Shown: one piece after another, positions 18,827-28,942 of the stretch
Position numbering within the stretch: the first letter of the stretch is position 1
Layout of the letters: each line of letters begins with the position of its first letter
Source: Brevinematales bacterium
GTDB lineage: Bacteria > Spirochaetota > Brevinematia > DTOW01
Length of the DNA: 64,000 nt
Assembly (NCBI GenBank): GCA_026415355.1
Contig: JAOAHF010000002.1
Location: forward strand, 80,365 to 144,364
Direction: 5' to 3'
Notes under the pieces: generated by a model
The model's input: only the letters and a program-made list of their open reading frames with translations
What the model was told of the DNA's origin: nothing
Databases searched by the model: none
Position numbers and translations under genes: made by a program

Positions 18827-19018
18827 AAAACCATACTACCCATTTTCAACTTTCAGTATAATACTTCGGAAATAGACATGCTAAATTTATTTTTAACACC
18901 TTATCTAAAAATCAAAGCGAATTTTTTATTAAAACAAGTCATACTTACAACTCAGCTTTATTTTTAAAAGACAAATGGTTATATTTAGAATACATAAAAA
19001 GTACTTAAGGAGGTGTAT

Positions 19019-21742
19019 ATGAAAAAAATAGTAGCATCAATCCTATTTTTGAGTGTCATCAGTTACAATCTTTTCGCCGACTTAGTAAAAGGTAGTGAAT
19101 TTCTAAATGCCAACATATCTGCAAACGATCAAGCTGTAGGAGGAAGTAGTTTAGCAAACACAGAAACTTCCTCTTCAATACTCATAAACCCCTCTTCAGG
19201 CGCTTACCTAAAGCAATTTTCGATAACAACTTCATTAGGTGGATTTACTTCAACTGGTACTTATGGAATACTAGGAATATCATACCCTACTCTAATAGGT
19301 ACATTTTCAGGACAATTACTCTACTATGGATTACCATCAGGACCTAATATCTTTGGTGGTACACTAGCATTCTCAAAGGATGTTGCCGATGAACTTGGCA
19401 TAGGCTTTGGAATTACTGCAACTAGTGGAGTAAGCATAGGTATAAACTTAGGTTTCACTTACAAACCTATAAGAGATTTCACCCCAGGTCTTGGATTAAA
19501 GGATCTTTCTTGGGGAACTTCCCTTTTGAATCTAGGATTACCTGTTATCATATCAAACTATGACCCTTTTCCATCATTACCTACTCTCAAAAGTGGTATT
19601 GACTTAATGTTTTTGAGAACCGATCCTGTCAAGTTTTCAGTTGACGCAGGAGTTACTTTAGGTGCATGGGGACTTAACGCTGAAGTAAACAGCGGACTCA
19701 AAATAAATATACTAGATACTATAATAATAAAAGGAGGTGGACTAGCAGGTAACAACAGACTTGGATGGGGAGTAGGAACAACACTGAGATATGCTATAGA
19801 AAGACAATGGGGTATAGAAAGACTTGACATTAGGTTTCATTATTCATTACTCAACATAGTAAATTCATCCTCAGGAATAAGAGACATAGGACATTGGTTT
19901 GGATTTGATTTTGCATTGGGAACTATAGATTCCACTCCACCCAAAATTGAAATAAACCTAGATACAGCAAAAGAAAACACTCAAAATACAATCAATGTAA
20001 ACCTATCAAAAAATCTAAAATTCTTAAACTTTGGAACAGCAACCGAACAAAAAACAATTTATATCTCTCCCAACTATGATGGTAGAAAAGATAAAGTGAA
20101 AATAAATCTAAACATTCAGGAAAGTGGTATTCTAAGAGAGTGGAAAATAATAATCAAAGACAACAAAGGTAATGTTGTAAAAACAATTGAATCTAAAATC
20201 AGAAGAGATTTCTCCTTGGACTTTGAAGAGTTGTTTAGAAGATTATTCATACCAAAAGAATCTGTAAACGTACCAAACTTTGTACACTGGGATGGAACAG
20301 ACACAAAAGGTAAAGTTGTACCAGACGGCGAATATACATTACAAGTATTTGCTAAGGATATAGAAGGAAATGAATCAGCATCAAAGATATTCAGAGTTAT
20401 AGTTGACAATACACCACCAATAGGTAGTGTATCAGTACCATACCTAATATTTTCACCAAATGGAGATGGAAATAAAGATGATATAACATTTTTTCTAAGA
20501 AATCTTACAACAGGAGATGAATGGGAGTGTTGGATAGAAGATCAAAAAGATAACAAACTAAAAACTTGGAAATTAGGAATCACTCCACAGGATAAGATAG
20601 TGTGGACAGGATTAGGAGATAATGGGAAATTATTACCAGACGGAAACTACACTTTCTATCTCAAAGGTGAAGACTTAGCAGGAAATATCTTCATAACAAA
20701 CATAAAAGGTATATTAATATCAACTAAACTCAGAAATATCCTTATATCTTCAGATATATACGAAATATCACCAAACAACGATGGAATATTTGACAAAGCA
20801 AACATAAATATATTTATCGACGATTTCAACGGCCTTCAAAAGCTTAATATATATGTCAAAGATCCAAGAACTGGAAAAGTCCTAAGAAGCTGGAACATGG
20901 AAGGCGGAAGGTTTATAACAAACATAATATGGGATGGAACAGATAACACAGGAAACATAGTACAAGATGATGTGTATATAATATATGCTGATGCAGAATA
21001 TATAGACGGTAATAAACCAGTATCACCTGAAATATCAGTAAAATTAGATATAACTCCACCTCAAACAAAAATATCTTTTGAGCCATCGATATTTTCACCA
21101 GACAATGACGGAGTTGATGATGAGGTCACTTTCAAAATAAACGTTTCAGACGATTCCGAGATAGAAAACTGGGTATTTAAAATATGGTATCCTAATGGTA
21201 AAAAAGTCTTCAAAGAATTTAAAGGTAGCGGAATTCCACCAACAGAAATAATATGGGATGGTACAGGAGATAACGGAGATTTAGTTGACAGTGCAGAAGA
21301 ATATCCCTTAAGTTTCGAAATTTCAGACAAGTTAGGCAATAAAACATCCGTTAGACCTGCTGTTTTACCAACTGATATACTAATTGAAGTAACACCATAT
21401 GGATATAAAATAAGAGTACATAGCATTGAATTCGCATTTAACAGTGCAGAACTAACTCCCAAAGGAGCTCAAATAGTAAGAAGGGTAGCAGATAAACTCA
21501 AAAAATTTGGAGGATATAGAATAAGAGTAGAAGGACACACAGATAACATAGGATCTTATGACTACAACCTAAAACTATCAAAAGCAAGAGCAGAATCAGT
21601 CAAAAGAGAACTCGTAAGGAACGGATTGCGAGAAGATAGAATAACAACAGAAGGATACTCATTCGATAGACCTATAGCACCAAATGATACAGAAGAAGGT
21701 AGAGCAAGAAACAGAAGAGTTGAATTTATACTCATAAAGTAA
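19019..21742 (+). CDS. UPF0164/PorV-like barrel with FlgD-type Ig repeats and OmpA domain
   Basis: A 907-residue envelope protein. After the signal peptide (KKIVASILFLSVISYNLFA), residues about 30-300 match the UPF0164/PorV-type barrel of spirochaetes (ANDQAVGGSSLANTETSSSI, ILINPSSGAYLKQ). Four FlgD-like Ig units follow, each with a strand like FSPNGDGNKDD and a WDGTDNTGN-type turn, at about 345-470, 475-560, 575-675 and 685-785. The last 110 residues are an OmpA domain (FAFNSAELTPKGAQI, VEGHTDNIGSYDYN, RARNRRVEFI) that binds peptidoglycan. The ATG at 19019 is chosen because GGAGG ends 5 bases before it. A G/C hairpin lies downstream. It is a likely major outer-membrane anchor. Confidence 0.85.
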   Translation: MKKIVASILFLSVISYNLFADLVKGSEFLNANISANDQAVGGSSLANTETSSSILINPSSGAYLKQFSITTSLGGFTSTGTYGILGISYPTLIGTFSGQLLYYGLPSGPNIFGGTLAFSKDVADELGIGFGITATSGVSIGINLGFTYKPIRDFTPGLGLKDLSWGTSLLNLGLPVIISNYDPFPSLPTLKSGIDLMFLRTDPVKFSVDAGVTLGAWGLNAEVNSGLKINILDTIIIKGGGLAGNNRLGWGVGTTLRYAIERQWGIERLDIRFHYSLLNIVNSSSGIRDIGHWFGFDFALGTIDSTPPKIEINLDTAKENTQNTINVNLSKNLKFLNFGTATEQKTIYISPNYDGRKDKVKINLNIQESGILREWKIIIKDNKGNVVKTIESKIRRDFSLDFEELFRRLFIPKESVNVPNFVHWDGTDTKGKVVPDGEYTLQVFAKDIEGNESASKIFRVIVDNTPPIGSVSVPYLIFSPNGDGNKDDITFFLRNLTTGDEWECWIEDQKDNKLKTWKLGITPQDKIVWTGLGDNGKLLPDGNYTFYLKGEDLAGNIFITNIKGILISTKLRNILISSDIYEISPNNDGIFDKANINIFIDDFNGLQKLNIYVKDPRTGKVLRSWNMEGGRFITNIIWDGTDNTGNIVQDDVYIIYADAEYIDGNKPVSPEISVKLDITPPQTKISFEPSIFSPDNDGVDDEVTFKINVSDDSEIENWVFKIWYPNGKKVFKEFKGSGIPPTEIIWDGTGDNGDLVDSAEEYPLSFEISDKLGNKTSVRPAVLPTDILIEVTPYGYKIRVHSIEFAFNSAELTPKGAQIVRRVADKLKKFGGYRIRVEGHTDNIGSYDYNLKLSKARAESVKRELVRNGLREDRITTEGYSFDRPIAPNDTEEGRARNRRVEFILIK

Positions 21743-21753
21743 GTAATCTTAAA

Positions 21754-21768
21754 AGGGGGATACCCCCT
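21754..21768 (+). terminator. G/C hairpin downstream of the OmpA-family gene
   Basis: GGGGG, ATA, CCCCC with an A-T closing pair. It is the most G/C-rich short hairpin seen in the intergenic regions. No U-run follows, so rho-independent termination is only possible. Confidence 0.45.
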
Positions 21769-21910
21769 CAAGCTTATCAAATCAGCAACCATAAGTACTC
21801 TAAACTTACAAAGAATTCCATACCAAAATCGGTTAGTATCTGTTAAATAACTCAAGAACATCACTACCAAATATGTAATTCGTGGTCTTCATAGTTCTAG
21901 AAAAATTCTA

Positions 21911-21946
21911 TTGAATTTAAAAAGTGTTTTTAATATTATTTATACC
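21911..21946 (+). promoter_or_regulatory. Promoter of the cytochrome oxidase operon, leaderless
   Basis: TTGAAT at 21911-21916, a 17-base spacer, TATTAT at 21934-21939, then 7 bases to the ATG at 21947. An upstream in-frame TTG is the first three bases of the -35 box and cannot be the start. Confidence 0.6.
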
Positions 21947-22729
21947 ATGAAAAACACTATAAAAAATGTAGGATTTCAAATTGAATCTCAAGAACACCTA
22001 AGTATATGGCCTTTTATTTCTGCTATTTCGGTATTTCTAATATTTATTGGTATATTATTTTACTTTGTTTATAACTCTCAATTAGTTGGAACAATAATAA
22101 TAGGAGCTAGTCTAGCGATAATAGTATTCAGTTCAGCAGGTTGGACTAGAGAAATATTTTATATAGGCCGAGATGAAAAACTTGGTGCTAGAGGTACAAT
22201 ATGGTTTATATGTGCTGAAACTATAATATTTGGAGTAATAATAGTATCTTTCATATCTGCTAGAGTACAATACTTTGATCAATGGATATTATCAATACCT
22301 AAGTTTAACTACTATTTAGTTGGACTTTTAACACTTATATTGTGGACATCTAGTTACACAATATGGAAAGCAAAAAAGTCCCTTGAAAATAATAATCTCA
22401 AAGGATACCAGTTAGGCCTTATACTAACCATACTATTAGGTAGTACATTTTTAGCTATCCATGCTTACGAATGGACACACTTATGGGAAGAAGGATTCAC
22501 AATATCATCGAGTATATTCGGAACAATATTTTATTCACTAACAGGTATTCATGCATCTCATGTCTTAGTAGGTATTTTGATACAAATAATCCTACTTATA
22601 AACTCAAATAAAGCATTAGGATACATTACACCAATAAAGGCAGGTAGCTTGTATTGGCATTTTGTTGACATTGCTTGGCTTCTAGTAGCATCAACTGCAT
22701 ACCTACTAGGTGGATATGGGAGGTTTTAG
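21947..22729 (+). CDS. ctaE: Cytochrome c oxidase subunit III
   Basis: A 260-residue protein with seven membrane segments. Subunit III stabilises heme-copper oxidases and shields the D-channel entry. Family marks are WFICAETIIFGVII (the conserved Glu facing lipid), LAIHAYEWTHLWEEG, LTGIHASHVLVGI (His-x-x-His), and YWHFVDIAWLLVA at the C-terminus. It is the first gene of a five-gene unit; subunit III usually follows subunit I, so this order is unusual. The next gene begins one base after the stop, with GGGAGG overlapping the end. Confidence 0.93.
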   Translation: MKNTIKNVGFQIESQEHLSIWPFISAISVFLIFIGILFYFVYNSQLVGTIIIGASLAIIVFSSAGWTREIFYIGRDEKLGARGTIWFICAETIIFGVIIVSFISARVQYFDQWILSIPKFNYYLVGLLTLILWTSSYTIWKAKKSLENNNLKGYQLGLILTILLGSTFLAIHAYEWTHLWEEGFTISSSIFGTIFYSLTGIHASHVLVGILIQIILLINSNKALGYITPIKAGSLYWHFVDIAWLLVASTAYLLGGYGRF

Positions 22730-22730
22730 A

Positions 22731-23513
22731 ATGAAATGGCATTTAGCTATAGTATTGATATTATTCATAGAAAATATTTTATATTCAACACCATCTATGA
22801 AACATACTACATCATTCCTAGATCCAAATGTGATGGTAATAGATGAAAAAAACTATATTGGAAAGATAACAAAAGATTTTAATTTCATAACTGAAGATGG
22901 TTCAACAAATTCAATAAAAAATTTTACGAAAGGTAAACCAACAATAATACTACCTATCTTTTTTAACTGTACAACAGGATGTCCATTAACATTACACAGT
23001 ACTTTGAACAGTATACAAAATATAAAAAGAGATTTTAGTCTTCTAGTTCTATCATTTGATTACAATGATACACTTCAAACCATGAAAGAATTTAAAGAAT
23101 TACATTCAAGAAATTATAAAGACCCTAGAGTAAAATATGCTATACTAACCAAAGATAGCCTAAATAATTTTACAAATTCAACTGGTTTCAAGTTTTTCTT
23201 CTCAGTTAGGGATAATACTTTTGTACATACTCTAGTCTTGATATTCTTATCACCTGAAGGCAAAATAACCAGATACCTTTTAGGGTCTAATCCCAAAGAA
23301 GGTAATATTTCCCTAGCACTCGCAGAAGCAAGCATAAGTAAGTTTTCTATAAACTCAATAATAGACTTAGCATTCTTAGTATGTTACTCCTATGACATCA
23401 AAACGAGACAATACCTAATTAATCCTACCATAATTTTTGGTAGTATAGGAATTATCCTAGTTGGAATCACTGTCACAATTTCAATAATACTATCTAGGAG
23501 GAGAACAGAATGA
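22731..23513 (+). CDS. SCO1/SenC-family copper chaperone
   Basis: A 260-residue membrane-tethered thioredoxin-fold protein that delivers copper to the CuA site of subunit II. The copper ligands are present: CTTGCP (Cys-x3-Cys) and a distal His in FVHTLVLIF. There is an N-terminal signal segment and a C-terminal membrane segment (FGSIGIILVGITVTISIIL). The ATG at 22731 is preceded by GGGAGG. Its stop overlaps the subunit II start (ATGA at 23510-23513), so the chaperone and its target subunit are translationally coupled. Confidence 0.9.
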   Translation: MKWHLAIVLILFIENILYSTPSMKHTTSFLDPNVMVIDEKNYIGKITKDFNFITEDGSTNSIKNFTKGKPTIILPIFFNCTTGCPLTLHSTLNSIQNIKRDFSLLVLSFDYNDTLQTMKEFKELHSRNYKDPRVKYAILTKDSLNNFTNSTGFKFFFSVRDNTFVHTLVLIFLSPEGKITRYLLGSNPKEGNISLALAEASISKFSINSIIDLAFLVCYSYDIKTRQYLINPTIIFGSIGIILVGITVTISIILSRRRTE

Positions 23514-24208
23514 TATTGGATTTACTTTCAAAAATGATTTTCCCTTTTCTAAATACTGCTGAAAACATAGCCCAACCTAGAGCATATTGGGAAAATTCTT
23601 ACTTAGTTTGGCTTATTACATCAATAATATTCTTTGTTTCTATATTAGTAATAGGAATATACATAGTTATAAGATACAGGTATATAAAGGGTAAAAACGA
23701 GGAAGGAGCTCATATTGAAGGTAACACTACACTTGAGATAGTTTGGATTGTAATTCCAACTATACTCGCAATATTTCTAGCAACCTACTCATTTGCAAAT
23801 TTCATGTACCAAAGGACATTACCTGCAGATGGTATTGAAGTAAAAATAACTGCTTTTATGTGGGGATGGGAAATAGAATACGAAAACGGCAAAACCGTAG
23901 TCACATCATTCAATCCAGAAAAACCATTCGAAAAATCTGAAGAGGAAAAATTTTATTTACCAGTAGGCAGAAAAATAAGAGTACTTCTTTCTTCAAGAGA
24001 TGTAGTACACTCATTTTATGTTCAACCAGCAATGATAACAGAAGATGTAGTTCCAGGTAGAATAACTTACATGTGGTTTCAGATAAATAAAGAAGGAGAG
24101 TATTATGCTTTTTGTCGAGAATACTGTGGTAGTTGGCATTCCTATATGATTGCTGTACTAAAAGTAGTAAACGAGGAAGAGTTTAATAAATGGCTTTCTC
24201 AAAAGTAA
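23510..24208 (+). CDS. ctaC: Cytochrome c oxidase subunit II (CuA)
   Basis: A 232-residue protein with two N-terminal membrane segments and a cupredoxin domain. It receives electrons from cytochrome c. The CuA ligands are visible: HSFYVQPAMITEDVVPGR (first His), and FCREYCGSWHSYM (two Cys, Glu, His, Met). The aromatic MWGWEIEYENG patch that passes electrons is also present. There is no C-terminal heme c motif, so this is an aa3-type, not a caa3-type, subunit. It overlaps the SCO gene by 4 bases. Confidence 0.95.
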   Translation: MILDLLSKMIFPFLNTAENIAQPRAYWENSYLVWLITSIIFFVSILVIGIYIVIRYRYIKGKNEEGAHIEGNTTLEIVWIVIPTILAIFLATYSFANFMYQRTLPADGIEVKITAFMWGWEIEYENGKTVVTSFNPEKPFEKSEEEKFYLPVGRKIRVLLSSRDVVHSFYVQPAMITEDVVPGRITYMWFQINKEGEYYAFCREYCGSWHSYMIAVLKVVNEEEFNKWLSQK

Positions 24209-24223
24209 TGATTGGAGGTATAT

Positions 24224-25906
24224 ATGGAGAATATCAAAAAAGAAATACTCAGTGAAGAAAAAGATACGAAAAAACATGATGATAAACCTTGGTATTCAGG
24301 AAGTCTTAAAGAGTGGATATTTACTACAGATCACAAGAAGATAGGAATATTATATTTTTTCACATCCTTTGCTTTTTTTCTCATAGCAGGAATAATGGGA
24401 ATGCTTATAAGGTATGAACTCACAAATCCTGGTATACAGTTGCCTAGTATAGCAGGTCAAGAAGGAGCAGATCTTTATAACTTCCTACTTACCGGACATG
24501 GTGTATTAATGCTTTTGTGGTGGGCAGTAGCAGTATGGACTGGAGCATTCGGTAATTTTCTTGTACCACTTATGATAGGAGCAAAGGATGTAGCATTTCC
24601 AAGGTTAAATGCTTTTAGCTATTGGGTATTCCTTGGAGCAAGTGTCATGGTATTACTTACCATGATACCTGGAAACTGGATAAAGACACTATGGACTGCA
24701 TATCCACCATTTGCTAATAATCCTAATGCAGGTCCTGTAGCATTTTATACACTCATTATAAACCTATATGGAATAGCTGCAACTGCAGGATCTGTTAATT
24801 TTGTTGCTACAATACTATCTATGAGAGCAAAAGGAATGAACCTAAGAAAAGTAAACCTATTTGTACATACTATACTAGGAGCAAATTTAATACAGTTATT
24901 TGGTGTTCCAGCATTCTTAGGAGCGGTAAATCTATTATTTCTAGACAAGTATATAGGTACAAACTTTTTTAATCCTGAAGTAGGAGGAGATCCATTACTT
25001 TATCAAAACATATTCTGGTTTTATTCACATCCAGCAGTATACGTTATGATATTACCAGCATTTGGAATATATTCTGAAGTCATAGCAACTATGTCAAGAA
25101 AACCTATATTTGGATATATTTCAATGGTTATAGCAATATATCTTATATCACTAATAGGCTTTACTGTGTGGATTCATCACATGTTTGCAGCAGGAATACC
25201 AGATTGGGCAAGAGTTGCATTTTCTTACACTACAATACTAGTAGGTGTACCAACAGGTATAAAGATATTCAACTGGCTTGCAACCATGTACAAGGGATCA
25301 ATAAAACTTACAACACCGATGCTATTCGTCTTAGGTGGACTTTTCACATTTCTTATAGGAGGACTAACTGGAGTACTACTATCAATGGTTTCAGCTAACC
25401 TAGGATTAACTGACTCTATGTTTGTAGTAGGACATTTCCACTATGTTCTAGGAATGTCAGTTACATTCGCAGCTTTAGCAGGGATAATGTACTGGTTTCC
25501 AAAAGTCACAGGTAAAATGTACAATGAAAAACTAGGTATCTGGTCCTTTACTCTTTCTTTCATCGGAGCAAATATATTTTATTTCTTCCAAACTTTTTCA
25601 GGAGTATTAGGTATATCTAGAAGATACGCAGACTACCCAAACATACCAGAATGGGTATTAGTAAATCAAATACAAACAGTAGGAGCAGTACTAATTTTCA
25701 TTGGAATATTACTATTCGTAGTAAACATATTTATATCTATTAGAAAAGATCAGAAAGCAACATTAAATCCCTGGCAATCACCATCACTTGAATGGAGTTC
25801 TACATACACCCCCGTTACAATAGGGAATTTCAAAAAAGAAAATATAGAAGTCTCAAAAGACTGGCATCCGTATTCTTTTTATAAAGGATATCATGAACAT
25901 TTCTAA
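24224..25906 (+). CDS. ctaD: Cytochrome c oxidase subunit I (A2-type heme-copper oxidase)
   Basis: A 560-residue catalytic subunit with 12 predicted membrane segments. It reduces O2 to water while pumping protons. Heme a ligand: TGHGVLMLLWW. CuB His and cross-linked Tyr: YSHPAVYVMILP. CuB His pair: WIHHMF. Heme a3/a ligands: VGHFHYVLGMS. The K-channel Lys is in VPTGIKIF. YSHPAVY, with Ala where A1 oxidases have Glu (HPEVY), places it in the A2 group. The start at 24224 is set by GGAGG 5 bases upstream. It follows subunit II by 15 bases. Confidence 0.95.
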   Translation: MENIKKEILSEEKDTKKHDDKPWYSGSLKEWIFTTDHKKIGILYFFTSFAFFLIAGIMGMLIRYELTNPGIQLPSIAGQEGADLYNFLLTGHGVLMLLWWAVAVWTGAFGNFLVPLMIGAKDVAFPRLNAFSYWVFLGASVMVLLTMIPGNWIKTLWTAYPPFANNPNAGPVAFYTLIINLYGIAATAGSVNFVATILSMRAKGMNLRKVNLFVHTILGANLIQLFGVPAFLGAVNLLFLDKYIGTNFFNPEVGGDPLLYQNIFWFYSHPAVYVMILPAFGIYSEVIATMSRKPIFGYISMVIAIYLISLIGFTVWIHHMFAAGIPDWARVAFSYTTILVGVPTGIKIFNWLATMYKGSIKLTTPMLFVLGGLFTFLIGGLTGVLLSMVSANLGLTDSMFVVGHFHYVLGMSVTFAALAGIMYWFPKVTGKMYNEKLGIWSFTLSFIGANIFYFFQTFSGVLGISRRYADYPNIPEWVLVNQIQTVGAVLIFIGILLFVVNIFISIRKDQKATLNPWQSPSLEWSSTYTPVTIGNFKKENIEVSKDWHPYSFYKGYHEHF

Positions 25907-25925
25907 TAGATTTTAGGAGGTAATT

Positions 25926-26501
25926 ATGAAAAAAACACTATTAATTTTGCTAACCATCTTACTAGTTACATTATCAACAACATCAATATTCGCACATGAC
26001 AAAGGTAAAATACCAGCTTCTGAAGTTGAAAAAATACAAGTATATCCTAGCATTACCAAACTACATCCACCAACAACTCATTTCGCTATAGGATTCCCAA
26101 TATTCCTTTTACTAGCTGAAATACTATACCTTATAACCAAAAGAAAACCAGACATAATAGAGCTTTTCATGGTTATAGTAGCAGTAGGAGGAGTATTATT
26201 AGGAACAATAAGTGGATTATACATCTACTATAACATGCAAGAACCCGTTATAAAAGAAGCACATGAAGTATTCGAAGCTCATGAAATACTAGGAATAATA
26301 CTCAGCATAATATACCTTGTAATACTAGGTATAAGAATACTATACGAAGTAGTTAAAGATGAAAAAGCAAAAAGTCTAGTTAGGTGGATATATTTGTCTA
26401 TTCTAGCATTCTCAGTACTATTACTATTATATCAAGGATGGTTAGGCGGAGTAATGGTATATGAATACGGTATAGGTGTTATATACCAGTACTTAATGTA
26501 A
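25926..26501 (+). CDS. DUF2231-like membrane protein in oxidase operon
   Basis: A 191-residue protein with a signal peptide (LLILLTILLVTLSTTSIFA) and four membrane segments. LHPPTTHFAIGFPIFLLLAE and VFEAHEILGIILSI have His residues placed as in DUF2231 proteins, some of which bind heme b. The C-terminal YQGWLGGVMVYEYGIGV is also characteristic. AGGAGG precedes the ATG and it lies 19 bases after subunit I, so it is co-transcribed. It may be an electron-transfer or assembly partner of the oxidase; no direct evidence. Confidence 0.75.
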   Translation: MKKTLLILLTILLVTLSTTSIFAHDKGKIPASEVEKIQVYPSITKLHPPTTHFAIGFPIFLLLAEILYLITKRKPDIIELFMVIVAVGGVLLGTISGLYIYYNMQEPVIKEAHEVFEAHEILGIILSIIYLVILGIRILYEVVKDEKAKSLVRWIYLSILAFSVLLLLYQGWLGGVMVYEYGIGVIYQYLM

Positions 26502-26659
26502 AGATAGCCTTAACTCTTACTAACATTAAATAACTAACAAATAGAAAAAGCTTTGACTTCTGAACAGTTATCTTACCAAACTAAGATAATAACTCTAACC
26601 ATAAAGCTAGTAAAAATCAAGGAATTAAAAATACTCATCAAATTCTAGTTTCTTTCAAA

Positions 26660-26689
26660 TTGAGTAGAAACGATTGGATATTTTATAAT
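26660..26689 (+). promoter_or_regulatory. purL promoter with short leader
   Basis: TTGAGT at 26660-26665, an 18-base spacer and TATAAT at 26684-26689. About 24 bases of leader follow, with GGAGAG ahead of the ATG at 26720. It is a useful contrast to the leaderless promoters. Confidence 0.65.
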
Positions 26690-26719
26690 TATAGCTATAA
26701 AACTTATCTGGAGAGAAAA

Positions 26720-28942
26720 ATGTCAACTGAAGTAAAACCTATAGAAGAAAACGTTAAGAAGCAATTGGAAGTTCTAAACCTTTCTTTAGAAGAGTATGAA
26801 ATGATTATTAATTACCTAGGTAGAAAACCTAATGAAGTTGAACTTGGGATGTTTGGTGCGTTATGGAGTGAACATTGCGGATACAAGCATACCAGGAAAT
26901 TACTAAAAGAATTACCAACTGAAGGTAAATACATTTACCAAGGACCTGGAGAAAATGCAGGTGTTATAAAAGTCGATGATATCGCAATAGTTTTCAAAAT
27001 AGAAAGTCACAATCATCCTAGCGCAGTTGAACCATACCAAGGAGCTGCAACAGGTGTTGGAGGTATAGTAAGAGATATACTCGCTATGGGAGCAAGGCCT
27101 ATAGCACTTCTTGATTCTCTAAGATTTGGCAATCCTTCAAAACCAGAGGTAAGATATACTATCGAAGGAGTTGTAAAAGGTATATCAGATTACGGAAACT
27201 GTATAGGAGTACCAACAGTAGCAGGAGAAGTTTATTTCGAGGATGCTTATGAAAAAAATCCTTTAGTCAATGTAATGTGCGTCGGAATAACAAAAATTGA
27301 TAACCTAGTCAAGTCAGTAGCTAAGGGAATTGGTAACTTAGTTGTGTACTACGGAGCAAAAACAGGGAGAGATGGAGTACATGGGGCTACTTTTGCTTCA
27401 GCAGAACTTGATACATCCTCAAAAGAGGATAAATCCAGCATCCAAATAGCAGATCCTTTCGTTGAGAAAAAACTTATAGAAGCAACACTCGAATTAGCGG
27501 AAAAAAAACTTGTAGTAGCAATACAAGATATGGGAGCTGCTGGATTAACCAGCTCTTCTTGCGAAATGGCATCCAAAGGAGGGGTTGGAATCGAACTAAA
27601 TCTTGAAAAAGTACCAGTTAGAGTTAGTGACATAACTCCTTATGAAATAATGTTATCTGAATCTCAAGAAAGAATGCTAGCAATAGTGGAACCATCAAAG
27701 CTAGAAGAAGTATCAAAAATACTACAAAAGTGGGAATTAGATTGGGCTGTAATAGGTAAAATAACAAATACAAAACACTGTGTGATAAAATATAAAGATA
27801 AAGTAATAGCAGATTTACCACTTAAATACCTCGTAGAAGAGGTACCATTCTACTTAAAACCATCAAAAGAGGATCCAGAAGTTAGAAGAATAAGAGATAT
27901 AAAACCTACTGTAAACATAGAAGACTACAAATCAACCATACTAAAGTTAATATCATCTCCGAATATCTCTTCAAAGAAATGGATATATGAGCAGTATGAT
28001 TGGTCTGTTCAAACAAACACTGTTATACCACCTGGCAAAGCTGGTGCTTCCGTAATTAGGATAAAAGGAACGAATAAGGGAATAGCAATTAAAGTTGATG
28101 GCAACGGTAGATATATGTACTCACATCCTTACATAGGGGCTATGGTAGCAGTAGCTGAATCAGCAAGAAATGTATCATTCGTAGGAGCAGAACCTGCAGG
28201 AATAACAAACTGCTTGAACTTTGGATCACCTGATAATGAAAACGTATCACATCAAATACAACAAGGCATAAAAGGCGTAGCTAAAGCTTGTAAAGAGCTT
28301 AATATACCCGTAACAGGCGGAAATGCATCACTCTACAATGAATACGAAAATAAGCCAATTTATCCCACAATAACTATAGGATGCGTAGGTATAATAGACG
28401 ATATAAGCAAAATAGTAGATAGCGAATTCAAAAAACCCGGAGACCTTATAGCTTTAATTGGTAACGAAACAAAAGAAGATTTCGGTATGGCAGAAATACT
28501 TAAGGTCCTAGATAAAGAACTCTGCGGTAAACCCCCTATAATAGAGTTTGAAGTTGAAAAGAAACTACAAGAGTTTGCAAGGTTTGTTATAAAACATGGA
28601 CTTATATCATCAGCAAACGATCTATCAGAAGGTGGATTAATAGTATCAATCATCGAAAGCATGGTAGATACCGAATTAGGAGCAGCAATCGACTTATCTT
28701 CATTACCAGTATATCCAACAATAGCATTATTCTCAGAAACCCAAAGTAGAGGCATATTCTCATTCGATCCTGAATTCTTAGATACTATCAAAACAATATC
28801 TCACCATTATAACCTCAAGTTCAGAGTAATAGGAGAAGTAATAAAAGAAAATAAACTCATCATAAAAGGCTTTAAAAACCAAGAAAGCATAATCATCACA
28901 AAAGAAGAGCTAAAGAATGCATATTATAGCAATAATTTTTAG
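26720..28942 (+). CDS. purL: Phosphoribosylformylglycinamidine synthase subunit PurL
   Basis: A 740-residue protein that makes FGAM from FGAR in purine synthesis with ATP and ammonia. FGALWSEHCGYKHTRKLL, ESHNHPSAVEPYQGAATGVGG and DMGAAGLTSSSCEMASKGG are the two-domain AIRS-like ATP sites. The length fits the small PurL that works with separate PurS and PurQ, neither of which is in the window. The ATG at 26720 is supported by GGAGAG. The 3' end overlaps the next gene by 26 bases. Confidence 0.96.
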   Translation: MSTEVKPIEENVKKQLEVLNLSLEEYEMIINYLGRKPNEVELGMFGALWSEHCGYKHTRKLLKELPTEGKYIYQGPGENAGVIKVDDIAIVFKIESHNHPSAVEPYQGAATGVGGIVRDILAMGARPIALLDSLRFGNPSKPEVRYTIEGVVKGISDYGNCIGVPTVAGEVYFEDAYEKNPLVNVMCVGITKIDNLVKSVAKGIGNLVVYYGAKTGRDGVHGATFASAELDTSSKEDKSSIQIADPFVEKKLIEATLELAEKKLVVAIQDMGAAGLTSSSCEMASKGGVGIELNLEKVPVRVSDITPYEIMLSESQERMLAIVEPSKLEEVSKILQKWELDWAVIGKITNTKHCVIKYKDKVIADLPLKYLVEEVPFYLKPSKEDPEVRRIRDIKPTVNIEDYKSTILKLISSPNISSKKWIYEQYDWSVQTNTVIPPGKAGASVIRIKGTNKGIAIKVDGNGRYMYSHPYIGAMVAVAESARNVSFVGAEPAGITNCLNFGSPDNENVSHQIQQGIKGVAKACKELNIPVTGGNASLYNEYENKPIYPTITIGCVGIIDDISKIVDSEFKKPGDLIALIGNETKEDFGMAEILKVLDKELCGKPPIIEFEVEKKLQEFARFVIKHGLISSANDLSEGGLIVSIIESMVDTELGAAIDLSSLPVYPTIALFSETQSRGIFSFDPEFLDTIKTISHHYNLKFRVIGEVIKENKLIIKGFKNQESIIITKEELKNAYYSNNF

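Noticed and set aside
19558..19830. Minus-strand frame inside the OmpA-family gene
   Set aside because: It is antisense to conserved barrel sequence and shows no coding signal.
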